Of a stretch of DNA of 64,000 nucleotides, positions 44,609 through 56,063 are shown piece by piece. Within the stretch, counting starts at the first letter, position 1. The number at the start of each line of letters is the position of its first letter. The stretch is from Manduca sexta. Its lineage: Eukaryota > Arthropoda > Insecta > Lepidoptera > Sphingidae. The position numbers were made by a program, and so were the translations under genes. The notes beneath the pieces are model-generated. The model saw nothing but the letters and a program-made list of their open reading frames with translations, had not been told where the DNA came from and ran no database searches. The stretch is taken from assembly GCF_014839805.1 (NCBI RefSeq), contig NC_051130.1, forward strand, positions 558,001-622,000, in the 5' to 3' direction.

Positions 44609-47600
44609 AATATTAAACAAGTAAAATGGATTCAAATAAAAATACCTACATTATTTGACCCATTAAATGGACTCCAAAGAAGGAATTAGGAAGGCATAAT
44701 ATTTGGGGACCACCGAAAAATTTTCATGTTTGAAGAAAAAATACATCAGGCAAAAACAACATTAGTATATTTTATACGGAACCACTAAACAGTTATTTTA
44801 TTATTATCTTTAAATATAATTTTAAAAATGTTTATTTTTGCAAGTTATATTTTCTTATGCTTTCGCTCGTCACGTTATTTTTTACAATTATATTTTTACC
44901 TTCGATCGTCGTTTCAGATGTATATTTTGTGCAAATGTGGCCGTTCGCTTGTAGTATAAGATTTTAAGTGTGTTTATGGACGTGGCAATTTCTGGGGCAG
45001 AATTTATCAATATAAAAAAAGACCCCGAAATTTTAGGCCTTGACAAATATAGTAATAGTAAAATTACTATACTAAAAAGATTTACAATTACTCAGGTTTG
45101 CCTATGGTCCTCAATGACAGCAAAAATTAGGATTGTATATTCATCAATCGAAAATGAACCAATCAAAACAAGTAATTAGTACGCCATCATTTAATTCCGA
45201 TTTTTGCATTCAGTGATTTGATAATTATCTATTCATTTCGATTGAGAGAATGTAAGGCACGGCATAATGATGCCTCAGTATGCTGTGAAAGTGCGTCCAT
45301 GAACATGGAACTACGAATTTAGCATTGCTCTCAGTGTTCGATATTTTTGTGCCAAATTTACTTCGAGCTTTTTAATTTTTGTCATAGTTGACCCCACACA
45401 TTTTGTATTACATTAACACCCCATTGGCAAGTTTCCGGTTTAAACTACGATATTTAAAGAACCGGAATGAGGTAGCCAGATTAATGACTGGTTATTATGA
45501 GTTTCACAGTTAATGCGTCATGGTGAAGAACACAATGCATTACCATGTACTTGTAATTTAAAGTTTTGAAAGATTGTTTTTCGAAAACGTTGCTCGTCTC
45601 ATACTGTTCAATTACATATTTTAACTTCTTAATATATATATTTCAATGGGGTGATATAACTATGTATCAATGTGTCATTTATAGGTTAGCGGTGATGGAC
45701 ACGGCTGAGAAAAAATCGATTAAATATTGAAAGTCTGACTTATGATCAGTCGCATAGAGTTTATAATAACGCAAGTGTAATATTAAGTGGAGCGAATTTT
45801 TTTGTTATGATATATTAAATCTTATAGTAGATAAAATTAAATGGGGTTTTAATTGTCTTCGATTAGTTCAATTGCCGGCACTCCGTCAGCGCTGAACCTT
45901 TAAATTCACAGTCGCTGCTGGTCATGGTTGATGACGTCATTTGTCGTTTCTTAGGCTGTCTTGCCAAAATATTTGTGGATTAGTATAGACAATTTTTTTA
46001 CCCTTAGCAAATCTAATTTGTGGCAAATCTTCCTTCCAAATGTTTAGCCAAATTTTTACAATGTTTTCCTATTATACACTAATGTATGAATTATAGGTAA
46101 TAATATAAATTAATATTGTATGATCGCTTGCAAAAAATATTGTATTAAACTATAATTAACAAGTTTCTTTTAGAATCTATTATGTACAATTTCTTAGAAT
46201 ATAAGAACCAGTTATGGATGTGCCGACGTATAATTATCAAAAAAGGGTTGGATTGATCCTACAAATTTTTTACAGCGATTTTTCTTGCAAGCGATTTTTC
46301 ATTAGTATCATGCCCCAACCTCTACATGTGTTAATGTATTGGGTGTGTTAGAATAGACGGTAATTTTGCACTGGCGTGTAGTTTTTATGCATTTAAGTTT
46401 ATATCTTTGTGATTTGTTAAGAAAAACATTATTTATTTTGTTATATTTTTTTGCGGAATGAACCCTTTATGTGCGAAATTTTTCGTCAATATTTTATCAT
46501 ACCTCATTATGACGGTTAGGTCTCTGGGGTAAAGTGATACATCGCATAATAAGGGTGAAAATATTTATTTTTGAATGTTAACTAATTTATATTATTGATT
46601 GTAAATTTTTGTTTAATGTGGAAATGTTTTTAGACGTTTTATAATCGAGTGTAACTTATTAATACATGGTATTCAGCATTCCTTGTCTTTCTGAATGTGT
46701 AGTAGATCCAGATCAGATTGTCTATTTAAATGTAAACATACACATTTCCGATATGTATTGCTTGTTTTAGTTGTAATAAAATAACAGTAAAAAATGTTTT
46801 TTTTGTGCAAGTCTAGTTCCCAGTTATGGACAAAATTATCGTTACTTCAGCCTTAAGAAAATTTTTAGCTGAGCAATTTCTGAGAGGGACTTGGTCAAAA
46901 TCAAAACCATATTCAGCTATTAACTTAGATTTTTGACATAAAGAACATCATTTATAGGGCCTTACTTTTAAAACTGCCTATTAAATAAGGTTGCATAATG
47001 GAATATTGTTTTGCTTTTATAGAAGAATAGGAGAAATATAAGTAATGTTACATCTCACCAAGTCTTACTATCCAATAGTAGGTAGAGATTCAATATCCTA
47101 ATTTGAAAACATCAATACTGCATATCATTAGTAAACACAATGGTTTTCTTTTTAAGATGATAGCTAATCATTATTTGGTATTTTTTGTAGATATATCTTC
47201 TATAGGTCTCTTCTATTTCAAATTTATTTTGTCAGTTACATGGTATTGTCTTGTATTTACCACTTGACTGTCTCAGTGGCATATAATGTATACGCAGTAC
47301 GGGGACAGGCCATAATAACTCTGGGTTCTTCCATCTTCAAAATTACTTTGTAGCAGCTTAAAGACAGGAAGTCCCTTAGCAAGCATGTAAAGCCTTTGGT
47401 CCTGCACCTGATCTCTCTCCACTCATGTCAGATTACCATCTTACTGACAATGGGAGTGAAGAAAGAGTGCACCTGTGTATTGCACACACACTTGTGCACT
47501 ACATTTCCTGCATACTTGGGTGATCTTCATTGAGATTGACCACTGTGGCCAAAATTCGGTTAGGAAGAAATTATTATAATCAGTTTACCACTTTTACTTG

Positions 47601-47768
47601 TGTAGTCTAGTTCAGTTACCTACATAAGATGAATAAATACAAAACTTCAAATGGCTTATACACCTTTGTGTTGACATTTCATTTTCTTCACAAAAATAGA
47701 ATAAAAGGTACTTAACTTCCAAATAAAACAATTTTTCGAATTTTATTAGTTTTTTATATTCAAATTAT

Positions 47769-47805
47769 CTCCTGATGTTTTGATGACTGCAGCCTTCATG
47801 GCCAC
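47769..47805 (-). repeat. fragment of the 'ccatgaaggctgca' core repeat
   Basis: Complement reads 'gtggccatgaaggctgcagt' 'catcaaaacatcaggag', a diverged copy of the core inside the 24219-24353 element. The flanking arms are not recognisable here. Confidence 0.55.
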
Positions 47806-47849
47806 AGAGCAGACCAAGGTGCTGCTCATCCAAAAAGTCAAAGCTACAA

Positions 47850-47945
47850 TAGATATTGTATATGTGTATACATACTTGTGTATACACACAAGTAGTATAT
47901 GTGTATACTTGTAAACATAGGTAGATACCTATGTTTACAAGTATA
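47850..47945. repeat. palindrome cluster with 16-bp perfect hairpin arms
   Basis: CTTGTAAACATAGGTA, two bases, then its exact complement TACCTATGTTTACAAG (about 47908-47941). Just before it lie overlapping TGTGTATACA-type imperfect palindromes. Such a sequence can form a cruciform. Confidence 0.75.
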
Positions 47946-48574
47946 TAACAAATAAAAATAGTTTCAATTAAACTTACTGTGTATAAACAATTTGAAGTTT
48001 TAAATTTGTTCAGGAAATTTCATGGCTGACGGATCTGCTTGACAACAAGCAGAAAAACATTCCTTGAGAATTACTATTTTGTAGGTCATTTTAGAAATCT
48101 TTAGGGAAAGTCTATGTCAGGGATGACAAACCAATGGCACACATGCCAGTGGAGACATGAGTCAAACAATTCAAACATGCATGTAACATCCTAAACATTG
48201 TATACAAATCCTTCTTTGGGGTCACATAATATATTACAATATGTAACAGGTGTAGTGAAGCCACTGTACCGAGCCCTAACAAAAACAAAAACAAAAACAA
48301 ACATAGTTGGGTCATAAAAAATCACTAAAGTGGCTCCCACTTACATAAATACTGGATCTGCCTGGCACTGTAAAGGGTATATTTTTATTTTTTAAATAAT
48401 GGCATGTTAACTATTAAAGGTTTCATCATCCCTGGTTTAAATTAAACAGTTCATATTTTGCTGATGATATTTTCTCAAATTATAATAAAAACATTTAAAT
48501 CTCTACTTTAAAAGACAACAAGTTAACCATGGTTTTTATTTCAACACTTAAACAAAATTAAATTATGGTTTGAT

Positions 48575-48580
48575 TTTATT
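48575..48580 (-). promoter_or_regulatory. NDUFA11 polyadenylation signal
   Basis: TTTATT on the plus strand, AATAAA on the coding strand, just after the NDUFA11 stop. A second AATAAA lies about 40 bp further (48535-48540). Confidence 0.55.
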
Positions 48581-48602
48581 TACATTCTACATTCATTGGA
48601 AA

Positions 48603-48625
48603 CTAAAATCACCTTCAGTTGGGAC
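48603..48625 (-). CDS. NDUFA11: NDUFA11 coding exon 2 (23 nt)
   Basis: After acceptor gttttgtttttcag the last seven codons (completing G, then PTEGDF and TAG) finish the protein in frame. Too short for homology but phase, acceptor quality and a poly(A) signal 23 bp past the stop (AATAAA complement at 48575-48580) agree. Confidence 0.75.
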
Positions 48626-49333
48626 CTGAAAAACAAAACAATATTTCATTAGAACTAATCAAGGCTTTTATCAATTTATTTTACATTTAAACTATAACTA
48701 CATAATAAAGTCTGTAACATAATTGATTAAAATTTATTTAAAATTGAACTGCTTGATTTAGGTTCATAAACAGTTTCTACTTTCAATGTTAGCAATAATA
48801 CAGAGTCACCATTATTAGTAAAATAACATACCTGTAGTATAGTTCTTCAGCTCATCAAAGTTTTCAGTGATTGTCCAATCATGTTTGACCGACTTGATAG
48901 TTTTAGTAGCATGGGCCACTGTAGGGAAGAACTCTGTGCCACTGTCAATAGCCATCTTCTTCACGACAGCCGCGGTGCCCAACACAAGGGCAGCGGGCAA
49001 CGCTACCGCACCAGTCTTCATCCAGGCGCTGAAAACGCAGCCCGCGGCAGCACCACCCATAAAGTAATTTAACTTGTCATTTTTCCCTCGGTAGTTTTGT
49101 GCCACGTTTGTGGTTACAGTGAAAGCAGTCGCCATGCCCACCAGCGGGCCTATAATGTAAAACATTCGACCTGCAGTGTTCACAAAACCTTTGGGTCTCG
49201 AGTACATAAGGACATCCGCAGAACCGGCTGCAAGACCCGTAAGGAACGCATATTTAGATGTTACGAAGGTCTTCTTGTAAATATCGTGGCCCTCGGGCGT
49301 ATCGTAGTATTTGTAATTTAGTAGTTTACTCAT
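48603..49333 (-). CDS. NDUFA11: NDUFA11 (complex I subunit B14.7), two exons
   Basis: An accessory subunit of mitochondrial NADH:ubiquinone oxidoreductase, in the membrane arm; Tim17-like fold. Coding exons 49333-48832 and 48625-48603 join at ACTACAG/gtatgt and tttttcag/GTCCC to give 174 aa plus stop, ending NYTTGPTEGDF. Family signs: an early YYDTPEGHDIYKK motif, a run of Gly/Ala-rich hydrophobic segments (LTGLAAGSADVL, IIGPLVGMATAFTV, LNYFMGGAAAGCVFSAW, LPAALVLGTAAVVKKM), and the LNYF(M/L)GG block typical of NDUFA11. Without the intron the first exon would read only two codons on, to a stop within the intron. Length is slightly above the human protein. Divergent from the capping-protein gene. 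Confidence 0.9.
48832..49333 (-). CDS. NDUFA11: NDUFA11 coding exon 1
   Basis: ATG at 49333-49331 (MSKLLNYKYYDTPEG); 167 codons plus one base, donor ACTACAG/gtatgt. Carries all predicted membrane segments. The in-frame shadow frames on the other strand are not genes. Confidence 0.9.
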
Positions 49334-49895
49334 TGTGATAGCTGGTGAACTCTATGAAATAAGAGTTACACAACACAACCTCAAATGCAACTTAATTTAT
49401 AAATGTCAAATATGACATTGCACGAAGTGTTCAGAAGTTTTATATACGTATTTTGCAAATATTCAAAATGTATCAGATTTTAATACGAACTTCATCTGAT
49501 TCTTATTGAGGATAACAATAAGATTTATATAATTAGACTAAGTATTAAAATATTCCGCTTTTTTTATGAATTACTACTTTGTAATTTCATTTGATTTCTA
49601 TTTGAACAAGGTTTATAAACAGACAACTTATTTTGCTGCTTGAGAAAGCGTTCATTTTAAACTTTTAATTTTGTTTTATAACCATGAAAAATATATATAT
49701 ATTTTTTAATTTCTTTATCGGTTGAGTAAATAATTTTAGTTAAAGCTTTTGAATTATACTAGGTATTGAGCTGGAGCCACGAATTATTCTAAAAGATTTT
49801 TTTAAATTTGCTTTTTTGAACGCATCTACGTATACCATTCTTGTGTAGCTTATCCGTCAATCCGTCATTACTCATTACTGTCAAAAGTATCAAAA
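49334..49895. promoter_or_regulatory. shared divergent promoter region, NDUFA11 / capping protein
   Basis: 562 bp separate the two start codons, which point away from each other; both are housekeeping genes. The sequence is AT-rich, without TATA box or CpG patch that could be assigned. Both 5'UTRs must lie here or be very short. Confidence 0.5.
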
Positions 49896-50759
49896 ATGGC
49901 GGCGGACGGTGACGAAGTGATTAGTGATCAAGAAAAAGTGAGAATTGTCTCGGATTTCATTTTACATTCACCACCAGGAGAGTTTAACGAGGTGTTTAAT
50001 GATGTAAGAGTTCTACTCAACAATGACACCCTCCTTAAGGAGGGCGCAAGCGGGGCCTTCGCGCAATACAACAAGGACCAACTCACGCCCGTGTGTCTCG
50101 AAGGGTCGAAGTTACACACACTCATCACTGACTACAATGAGCTCGGCGGAGGCAGGTTTTTCGACCCTCGTTCCAAGCGCTCGTTCAAATATGACCATCT
50201 TCGCAAGGAAGCATCAGAGTACGAACCGTACGAGCCGGAGCAAGGGGAGTCGTGGCGCGCGGCGCTCGACGAGGAGCTGACTGCGTACGTCGGGGCGCAC
50301 TACAAACACGGCGCCAGTCTGGTGGTGGGTCGCGCGATGGAGTCAGGCGTCGTGCAGTTGGTGGCGTGCATCGAGGACCATCAGTTCCAGCCGAAGAACT
50401 ACTGGAACGGGCGATGGCGCTCGGTGTGGTCGCTGACAGTGGGCGGCGGCGCGGCCGAGCTGCGTGGCACGCTGCGGGTACAGGTGCACTATTACGAAGA
50501 CGGCAACGTCCAGCTGGTGAGCTCGAAGGAGGTGCGCGTCCCGTTCGCGGCGGCGGGCGAAGCGGCCACCGCTAAGGAGTTCGTGCGGCAGGTGCGCGAG
50601 GCGGAGAACACGTACCAGACTGCCATCTCGGACAACTACAAGACCATGAGCGACACTACGTTCAAGGCGCTGCGGCGACAGCTCCCGGTGACGAGGAGCA
50701 AGATCGACTGGGCGCGGCTCGTCTCTTACACCATCGGGAAGGAGCTCAAGAGCCAATGA
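49896..50759 (+). CDS. cpa: F-actin-capping protein subunit alpha
   Basis: Alpha subunit of the CapZ heterodimer that caps actin barbed ends. A single uninterrupted frame of 287 aa, the usual family length, from ATG in tcaaaaATGG. Both family signatures are present: VHYYEDGNV (197-205) and [14 protein letters not shown] (256-269). The N-terminal [20 protein letters not shown] (13-32) and [14 protein letters not shown] (163-176) are also characteristic. The end [16 protein letters not shown] is the actin-binding alpha tentacle. No intron; third positions from residue 110 on are strongly G/C, which creates long shadow frames on both strands. A retrocopy is possible, but the promoter position and full integrity argue for a normal gene. 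Confidence 0.95.
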   Translation: MAADGDEVISDQEKVRIVSDFILHSPPGEFNEVFNDVRVLLNNDTLLKEGASGAFAQYNKDQLTPVCLEGSKLHTLITDYNELGGGRFFDPRSKRSFKYDHLRKEASEYEPYEPEQGESWRAALDEELTAYVGAHYKHGASLVVGRAMESGVVQLVACIEDHQFQPKNYWNGRWRSVWSLTVGGGAAELRGTLRVQVHYYEDGNVQLVSSKEVRVPFAAAGEAATAKEFVRQVREAENTYQTAISDNYKTMSDTTFKALRRQLPVTRSKIDWARLVSYTIGKELKSQ

Positions 50760-51688
50760 TGTCCCGCCGCTGCGCTCTGAGCCGCAGCGGCCGCTCCATG
50801 CCTCTGTATATATATTCGCGTAAGAGTAAAACTTTGTTCAAATGTTTATGGGCGTCAGAAGCGTGCCCCGCGCTTCGGGCGCGTATTTATCTATGAATAT
50901 ATAGAGAAATGGCTATTGTAACTGTTAAATTGAATTGCATTTTGTTACTGTCAGAGGGGTATGTATAATTGTGTAGCGGGGTGCAACGCGGCTGTCTCGT
51001 GGCACGGGGGGTGCGTCGGTTCAACGAGTTTTGTCCATTTTAATTGTTAGCTACAAGTACATTATATTGCATGACATTGTACTTAGGTGTGGACCCGTTT
51101 AGACTCTTCTCTAGGTCTAGTGTTCTGCGACACCGAGTCGTAAATGATTTGTGATTAATTTATTTGCTTTTTATGAATGATTGTTGTGTGAGCAATATGG
51201 TTGAACCGTAGCTTAAGCTTTTTCTAAATAATTTCAGAAAGCATGTCAATTACAACAAATGATAATACATGAAAATCTGAAGCTACGCAGATGTTTAATT
51301 AATTTATCTCGCATGAACACAGAGTTATTCCATCCATTTCAATATTTATTTAATCAGTATTATGAATATTGCTTGCATAACAGTGGTCAGCAACGATCGG
51401 AACAGAAAGGCGTAAGCAAAGTTCTGTAATGGTGCATTTAACTGTAGTTAATTAAAATTGTCCACATAGCTTTAAACGCGGCTTGTGTGAGCATAGAGCA
51501 AAATATATACTTTCAATTTACGAATGAGGAAAATGCATTGCTCTAGTGTACCTACCATAAAAATAGGAATGAAGGATGTTGACATTATTGTCCACAATGT
51601 GAATTTGAATGAAGGCATAAACATTTCTTTTTTATACCTATATATAAAGCGTACTACAATAATTTTGTAATTATTATTCAATTATTTT

Positions 51689-51694
51689 AATAAA
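51689..51694 (+). promoter_or_regulatory. candidate polyadenylation signal for the capping-protein gene
   Basis: AATAAA 930 bp after the stop codon, with another at 51750-51755. No nearer canonical hexamer was noticed, implying a 3'UTR near 1 kb. GC-rich sequence just after the stop (50760-51030) fits a transcribed 3'UTR. Confidence 0.4.
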
Positions 51695-52084
51695 GAACAT
51701 AAATGGATCTAAACACCCATATTCTGTAATGTACGATTGAATTCATTTGAATAAAAATATATATTAAAATGTTGCTAAGTTCTGTTTCCTTCCAACCATT
51801 TCATTAACAGGAAAAATGACACCCAGCTGCCCGCAACATACATGGATTGATTACAAAATATTAATTTACAATTTAATGCATACTACAGTTTGAGAATTAT
51901 AGAGATCTATTTAAAATTAGAGTTGTTCCCACTGAGTTATCACTTACTAAAATACAAATTTTAAATCCGGTTTTTAAAATGGTTAATTAAAATTCTAATA
52001 TTTATTTGAATCAAAACACTATTTTGATAAAAAGGTCTCTAATAATAAATATTTCATGTCTCATACCTATTCATACATATTTTA

Positions 52085-52415
52085 TCAATTCTCAATTTGG
52101 TAACATTTAGAAAATAAACTGCAATATCTGTGACAATTTTTATTACACGGGCCTTGTCGCCATTCAGGCATAAATTCCAATCCCTCGCAATCCAACTGCG
52201 TTTTATTGAATCGAGAACTCACAAATTTTAGTTGCCAAGTGGGACTCAAATCGCTTGGAGGCCGGCGCAATATACTTTTAAACATGCTGCAGGGACACTT
52301 CGGGCTAGTTTTATCGATGACCTCTGGGGTTAGAGTAACGGCGATTCGACCCATGCGATCTAATTCACATACCTTAATAACATTGAAAAGGAGATACTAT
52401 AGTGAACATTCAGTT
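52085..52415 (-). other. unidentified minus-strand open frame, cysteine-containing
   Basis: Open from a stop at about 52416 to TAA at 52085. ATG at 52354 would give 89 aa: MGRIAVTLTPEVIDKTSPKC, then RRPPSDLSPTWQLKFVSS and CNKNCHRYCSLFSKC near the end. Balanced composition with eight cysteines is unlike the low-complexity frames around it. A donor-like AAG/gtatgt lies inside the open frame upstream of the ATG. No family recognised; may be a gene remnant, an exon or chance. Confidence 0.25.
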
Positions 52416-52504
52416 TTTCCTTACGTTATACTATAGTATAGAGTACGTATAATGAGGGAAAGTGAGTCATTGAGGGTTGGCGTGACCGCAAACTATTAAA
52501 AGAT

Positions 52505-52690
52505 CCATATTAATATAAGCGAAAGTAACCGTCTGTTGCGTTTTCACGGTTAAACCACTTAACTAATGGAGATGAAATTTGGTATGGAGCTTAAACCCCC
52601 AAGAAAGAATATATCTATATGTGCCCAGGCAATTTGTCCCTTCTGAATACCACGCGGGTGAAACCGTGAGCAAAGGCTATTATCTAATAA
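52505..52690. repeat. dispersed repeat related to 25680-25885
   Basis: 'gatgaaatttggtatggagc', 'gtgcccaggcaatttgtccc' and 'cacgcgggtgaaaccgtgag' follow the order of the 25.7-kb repeat with substantial divergence. Intergenic; no ORF. Confidence 0.5.
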
Positions 52691-52954
52691 CTATTTAGTA
52701 ATAGAATTTTGTAACAAGTAATATTGAAACCTGTCAAAAAATTAAAGGATTGGATCGCACTAGCCTTAGCGAGATATCCGATACTGAACCAATTTCATCA
52801 AACGAGATGTCCTTGAAGTATTGATCCATGAAATGCTTTACCCAAAGAATATTATTACAGCGTGTTAGATTTTTAATAGCAAACATTTGTTTCGGCTTGG
52901 ATTTATAAGTCCGTCGTTCTTGATGTATCACGACTTGTATTTTGAGGTATATAT

Positions 52955-53270
52955 AATAATATCAGCCCTGTATTATACCATACCACTCTTGGGTACGGGC
53001 CTCTACTACTGAGAGAGATTAGGACTTAGTCCACCACGCTGGCCTAGTGCGGATTGGTAGACTTCACGCACTCTCAAAAATCCTATATAGAACTTCTCAG
53101 GCATGCATATTTCCTCACAATGTTTTATTTCACCGTTAAAGCAAGCAATAATTCACAATGAATACACTGATCATTTTAGAAGTCAGATTGTGTGTCATTG
53201 GGTTTTGAACCTGCGGAAATTCATCTCGGCAGTCCGTTCCACAACCAACTAGACTATCGCTACTTTTTTA
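52955..53270 (-). mobile_element. tRNA-derived SINE, family 1, copy 3
   Basis: Minus-strand copy. On the plus strand it runs from 'atatcagccctgtattatac' to 'ccgttccacaaccaactaga' and 'ctatcgctact'. TATATAC-type sequences at both ends may be the target duplication. Lies between the capping-protein and TEP genes. Confidence 0.83.
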
Positions 53271-54776
53271 TGTATATATGCGCACAAGGTTTTTACAAAC
53301 AGAGGCTGAAGACACGCGTGTTATGTCAAGCGGTTTCATCGCGTATGCAATCAACTAAAAGCAGTTCCCAACTGCATCGTGCTTACAATGCGTTTTAGTT
53401 GCCTTCGAAGCGCATCGACAGTAAAACCGCAATTTTTTTAGTACTCGAAATGTTATGAATTATGATTGTTAGGTTGTCTGTATCAGATTCGATTATCTTT
53501 CCCTATCGCTAAATGTTTGCACTATGATTGTAACGCTATATCCTCAGTTTAATATTAGGTCATACGTGACCACCAGGGTTTTAGATGATGCCAAGCAATG
53601 TCCCTCTGTAATGTTAGCTTTCAAGAACGAGCCTATTAAACTTGTTATTGTAAGACAAACGTGAAGTAAAAGTTATGTTACGCTTCGTATGAAAGATTTC
53701 CATAAGCCGAAATTACTTGCCTTAACTCCTACTTGACTTCAAGGTACGCAACGTATTATATACAGGCAACGATTCAAGTATTGAGCGTATTATTGGCAAT
53801 GAAATTAGTTTACAATGGTGATGCATTGCTTGTTTACTGTTCTGTGGAAACAATGTCTAATAGATCTGCATGAATAAAATTTAGTGCTTTCTAAACAATC
53901 ATTCATAGCTTGTAGGGTCTCTCTTTTGGGTATGCTCTTTCGTACTTAGTCACTTTTACTGGTCCTGGGCTAGTCACATTCAAGTTCGACGGGCGATCCT
54001 CGCCATGTTGATTCATTTACCTGTTGGTGCAACGTTGCCTTTATTTTGTATTGACCATCGCTCAAGCATCTGCCGTCACCTGTCCAACTCCAGTACCATC
54101 ACGAATTATCTATCTCGAACTATAGTCTCTAGTCGGATTTTCTACGTATGTTAGTATTATATATACATGTAGGAACTGGGTACGTAGTGATTGCATAGAT
54201 CTAATGACTAATGCGGTAATACAAGTTTAATTATATAGTTTACGTCACTTTATTAATACATTCATGTGGGTGTGTTATGCAACTCCATATAGAAAGTTAT
54301 TTTTACTATGTGCACACATTTTTTATTTATTTATAGACCTGCAACGAAGGATACACATCATACAAAAACAATGGTGTAGCGTTGACATAATGTACAGTGT
54401 GACGTGTTTCTTCAATTATAGGAGACCGCAACATGCAAACTTAAATATTTGTACAGCGGCTAAAAATTGATATTTGTTATTAATATTATTTTGACATAAT
54501 ATATGAATTTATGAACACATTGCAGCTGTTTATAGATTGTGTGTAAACAAGCATTTTTTCGCCTTTCGGTAACTTCTACGTAACTAGGTGTTACTCGCGA
54601 CTCCGGCCGTGTAAAAAAGAACCCATCTTACAGTAGCCTATATTGTGTTATCTTCGATATGGTCGATCTGTGCGCAAAATATATTCCAAATCCTTTTTAA
54701 CTGTCATCGAAATGACGGTCATTGTTTTCAAAATTTGCGAAAGCGTATCTTAATGTCTTCAACAATGATGAATGAG

Positions 54777-55055
54777 ACTGCTTCGGTGGCGTAGTTGTAC
54801 TACATGCGCGGTACGGTAGCGCTCCGAGTTCCTGGGTTCGAATTCCGGGTCGGATGACGTGATATTTGGGATTTTTCTGCTCGGTATCAGCCCGCAGTCT
54901 GGAATTCTATCCGATATGGCGATAGGCTCGCCCCCTATCACATCATGGGACGGAACACACTTGGCGAAAAATGGGTGCTCTAGTTGCGCTTCTGAATACA
55001 TCTTCGGGGATAAATGCGTGATGTGTGTTTGTTTGCCTTCCTAAGAAAGTTTTCT
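54777..55055 (+). mobile_element. tRNA-derived SINE, family 2, best copy
   Basis: tRNA-like head: GTGGCGTAGTTGTA (box A) and GGGTTCGAATTCCGGGTC (box B) 40-50 bp later. The body has 'cggtatcagcccgcagtctg', 'atggcgataggctcgccccc', 'tatcacatcatgggacggaa', 'atgggtgctctagttgcgct' and ends 'gtgatgtgtgtttgtttgcc'. Related copies: 36285-36530 (+), 13180-13385 (+, truncated), 21957-22160 (-), 28740-28860 (-, decayed), 43560-43612 (head only). Confidence 0.75.
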
Positions 55056-55786
55056 TGTAGCTACAGCGGTTGAGGTAACTGTATATTGGAAAATACTAAA
55101 ACATTTTTTGTGATAAAAGAATATTGGTAGGAGTTAAACCTGTCGCGTTACTTGTTTTGCATACTCGTTAAATAGAAACTTATTAAACCACCTAGATTCT
55201 TATCTAATAAAGACTATCTCATAAGGCAAGTAATTAAAATACAATCCAAGATTTAGATATATTAATAAAAAACGAATAGACATAGAGTTACACATGAAGA
55301 TATAGTACAGTTCTCTGTAACATATGACAAAATTGTTTTTTAAAGTCAACTGTTCGCCAGTGACTTCCTTCTCTATAATCAAACTGCCAAAAAATGCAAG
55401 ACTCTTTAGAGCAGGAATGCGAATATTGCAAAGGTTTATTATAACTGCAGTCTCGTTTCCTCATGATAACTACAATAAAAACAGTCCGCGCAATTCTGAG
55501 TATATATCGCGGATATGATAAGCAAAGAACTGTTTGGCTGTTTTATAAACGAGGTCCCGTGAGATAAACAATTGTTTCATTTTGCTTTGATAAAATACGA
55601 CGCTTTTATTAATTTAATAAAAACGAATCATTCCCAAGTTTTGATTAAAATACCAAGGATGAGTTCATTGATGAGCGACGGTCCAGGATTTTGAATTACT
55701 TACTGCACTTTTAGGGGATAGCTAGAGACAACCAGGGTGTCATGAATCATGATATAATAGTTTCAGTTGATATAGTATATTTTACT

Positions 55787-56063
55787 GGTGGTAGGTCTCT
55801 CATATGTGAGAGTCCGCCTGGGTAGGTACCAACGTAATGTCTATTTCTGCCACCAAGCAGCAGTGTGAAGTCACTGTTGTGTCCGCTTTTAAGGATATTG
55901 TAGTCAGTGTAACTATTTGACATAATGAGACTTAACATCTCATTTCTCAGGATGGCGAGCGCGGTGGAATACCAAACAATACTCTGTAACTCATGATGTT
56001 GGGTGTTGTCGTATCGCTTACCATCAGGCAACGCCAAGCTCGTCTCATCATTCAAAGTAATAT
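55787..56063. repeat. dispersed repeat (LINE/SINE 3' tail), copy 2
   Basis: Same block order as 26041-26340, with the intact 'tctctcatatgtgagagtcc' 'gcctgggtaggtacc' start that is decayed in copy 1. No reverse transcriptase, so it is a 3' tail or SINE. Explains the 102-codon minus-strand frame here. Confidence 0.7.

Larger units (their letters stand above)
44609..48570. other. intergenic between RIC3 and NDUFA11
   Basis: About 4 kb between the RIC3 poly(A) signal and the NDUFA11 poly(A) signal; the two genes converge. No exon found; a 69-codon frame at 44970 has no support. Contains the palindrome cluster at 47850-47945, a conserved-core repeat fragment at 47769-47805 and an (AAAAAC)n-like run at about 48281-48300. 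Confidence 0.45.

Noticed and set aside
50252..50756. Long frames on both strands inside the capping-protein gene
   Set aside because: Shadows caused by G/C-ending codons in a verified gene.
55747..56055. 102-codon minus-strand frame
   Set aside because: Complement of the dispersed repeat also found at 26041-26340.
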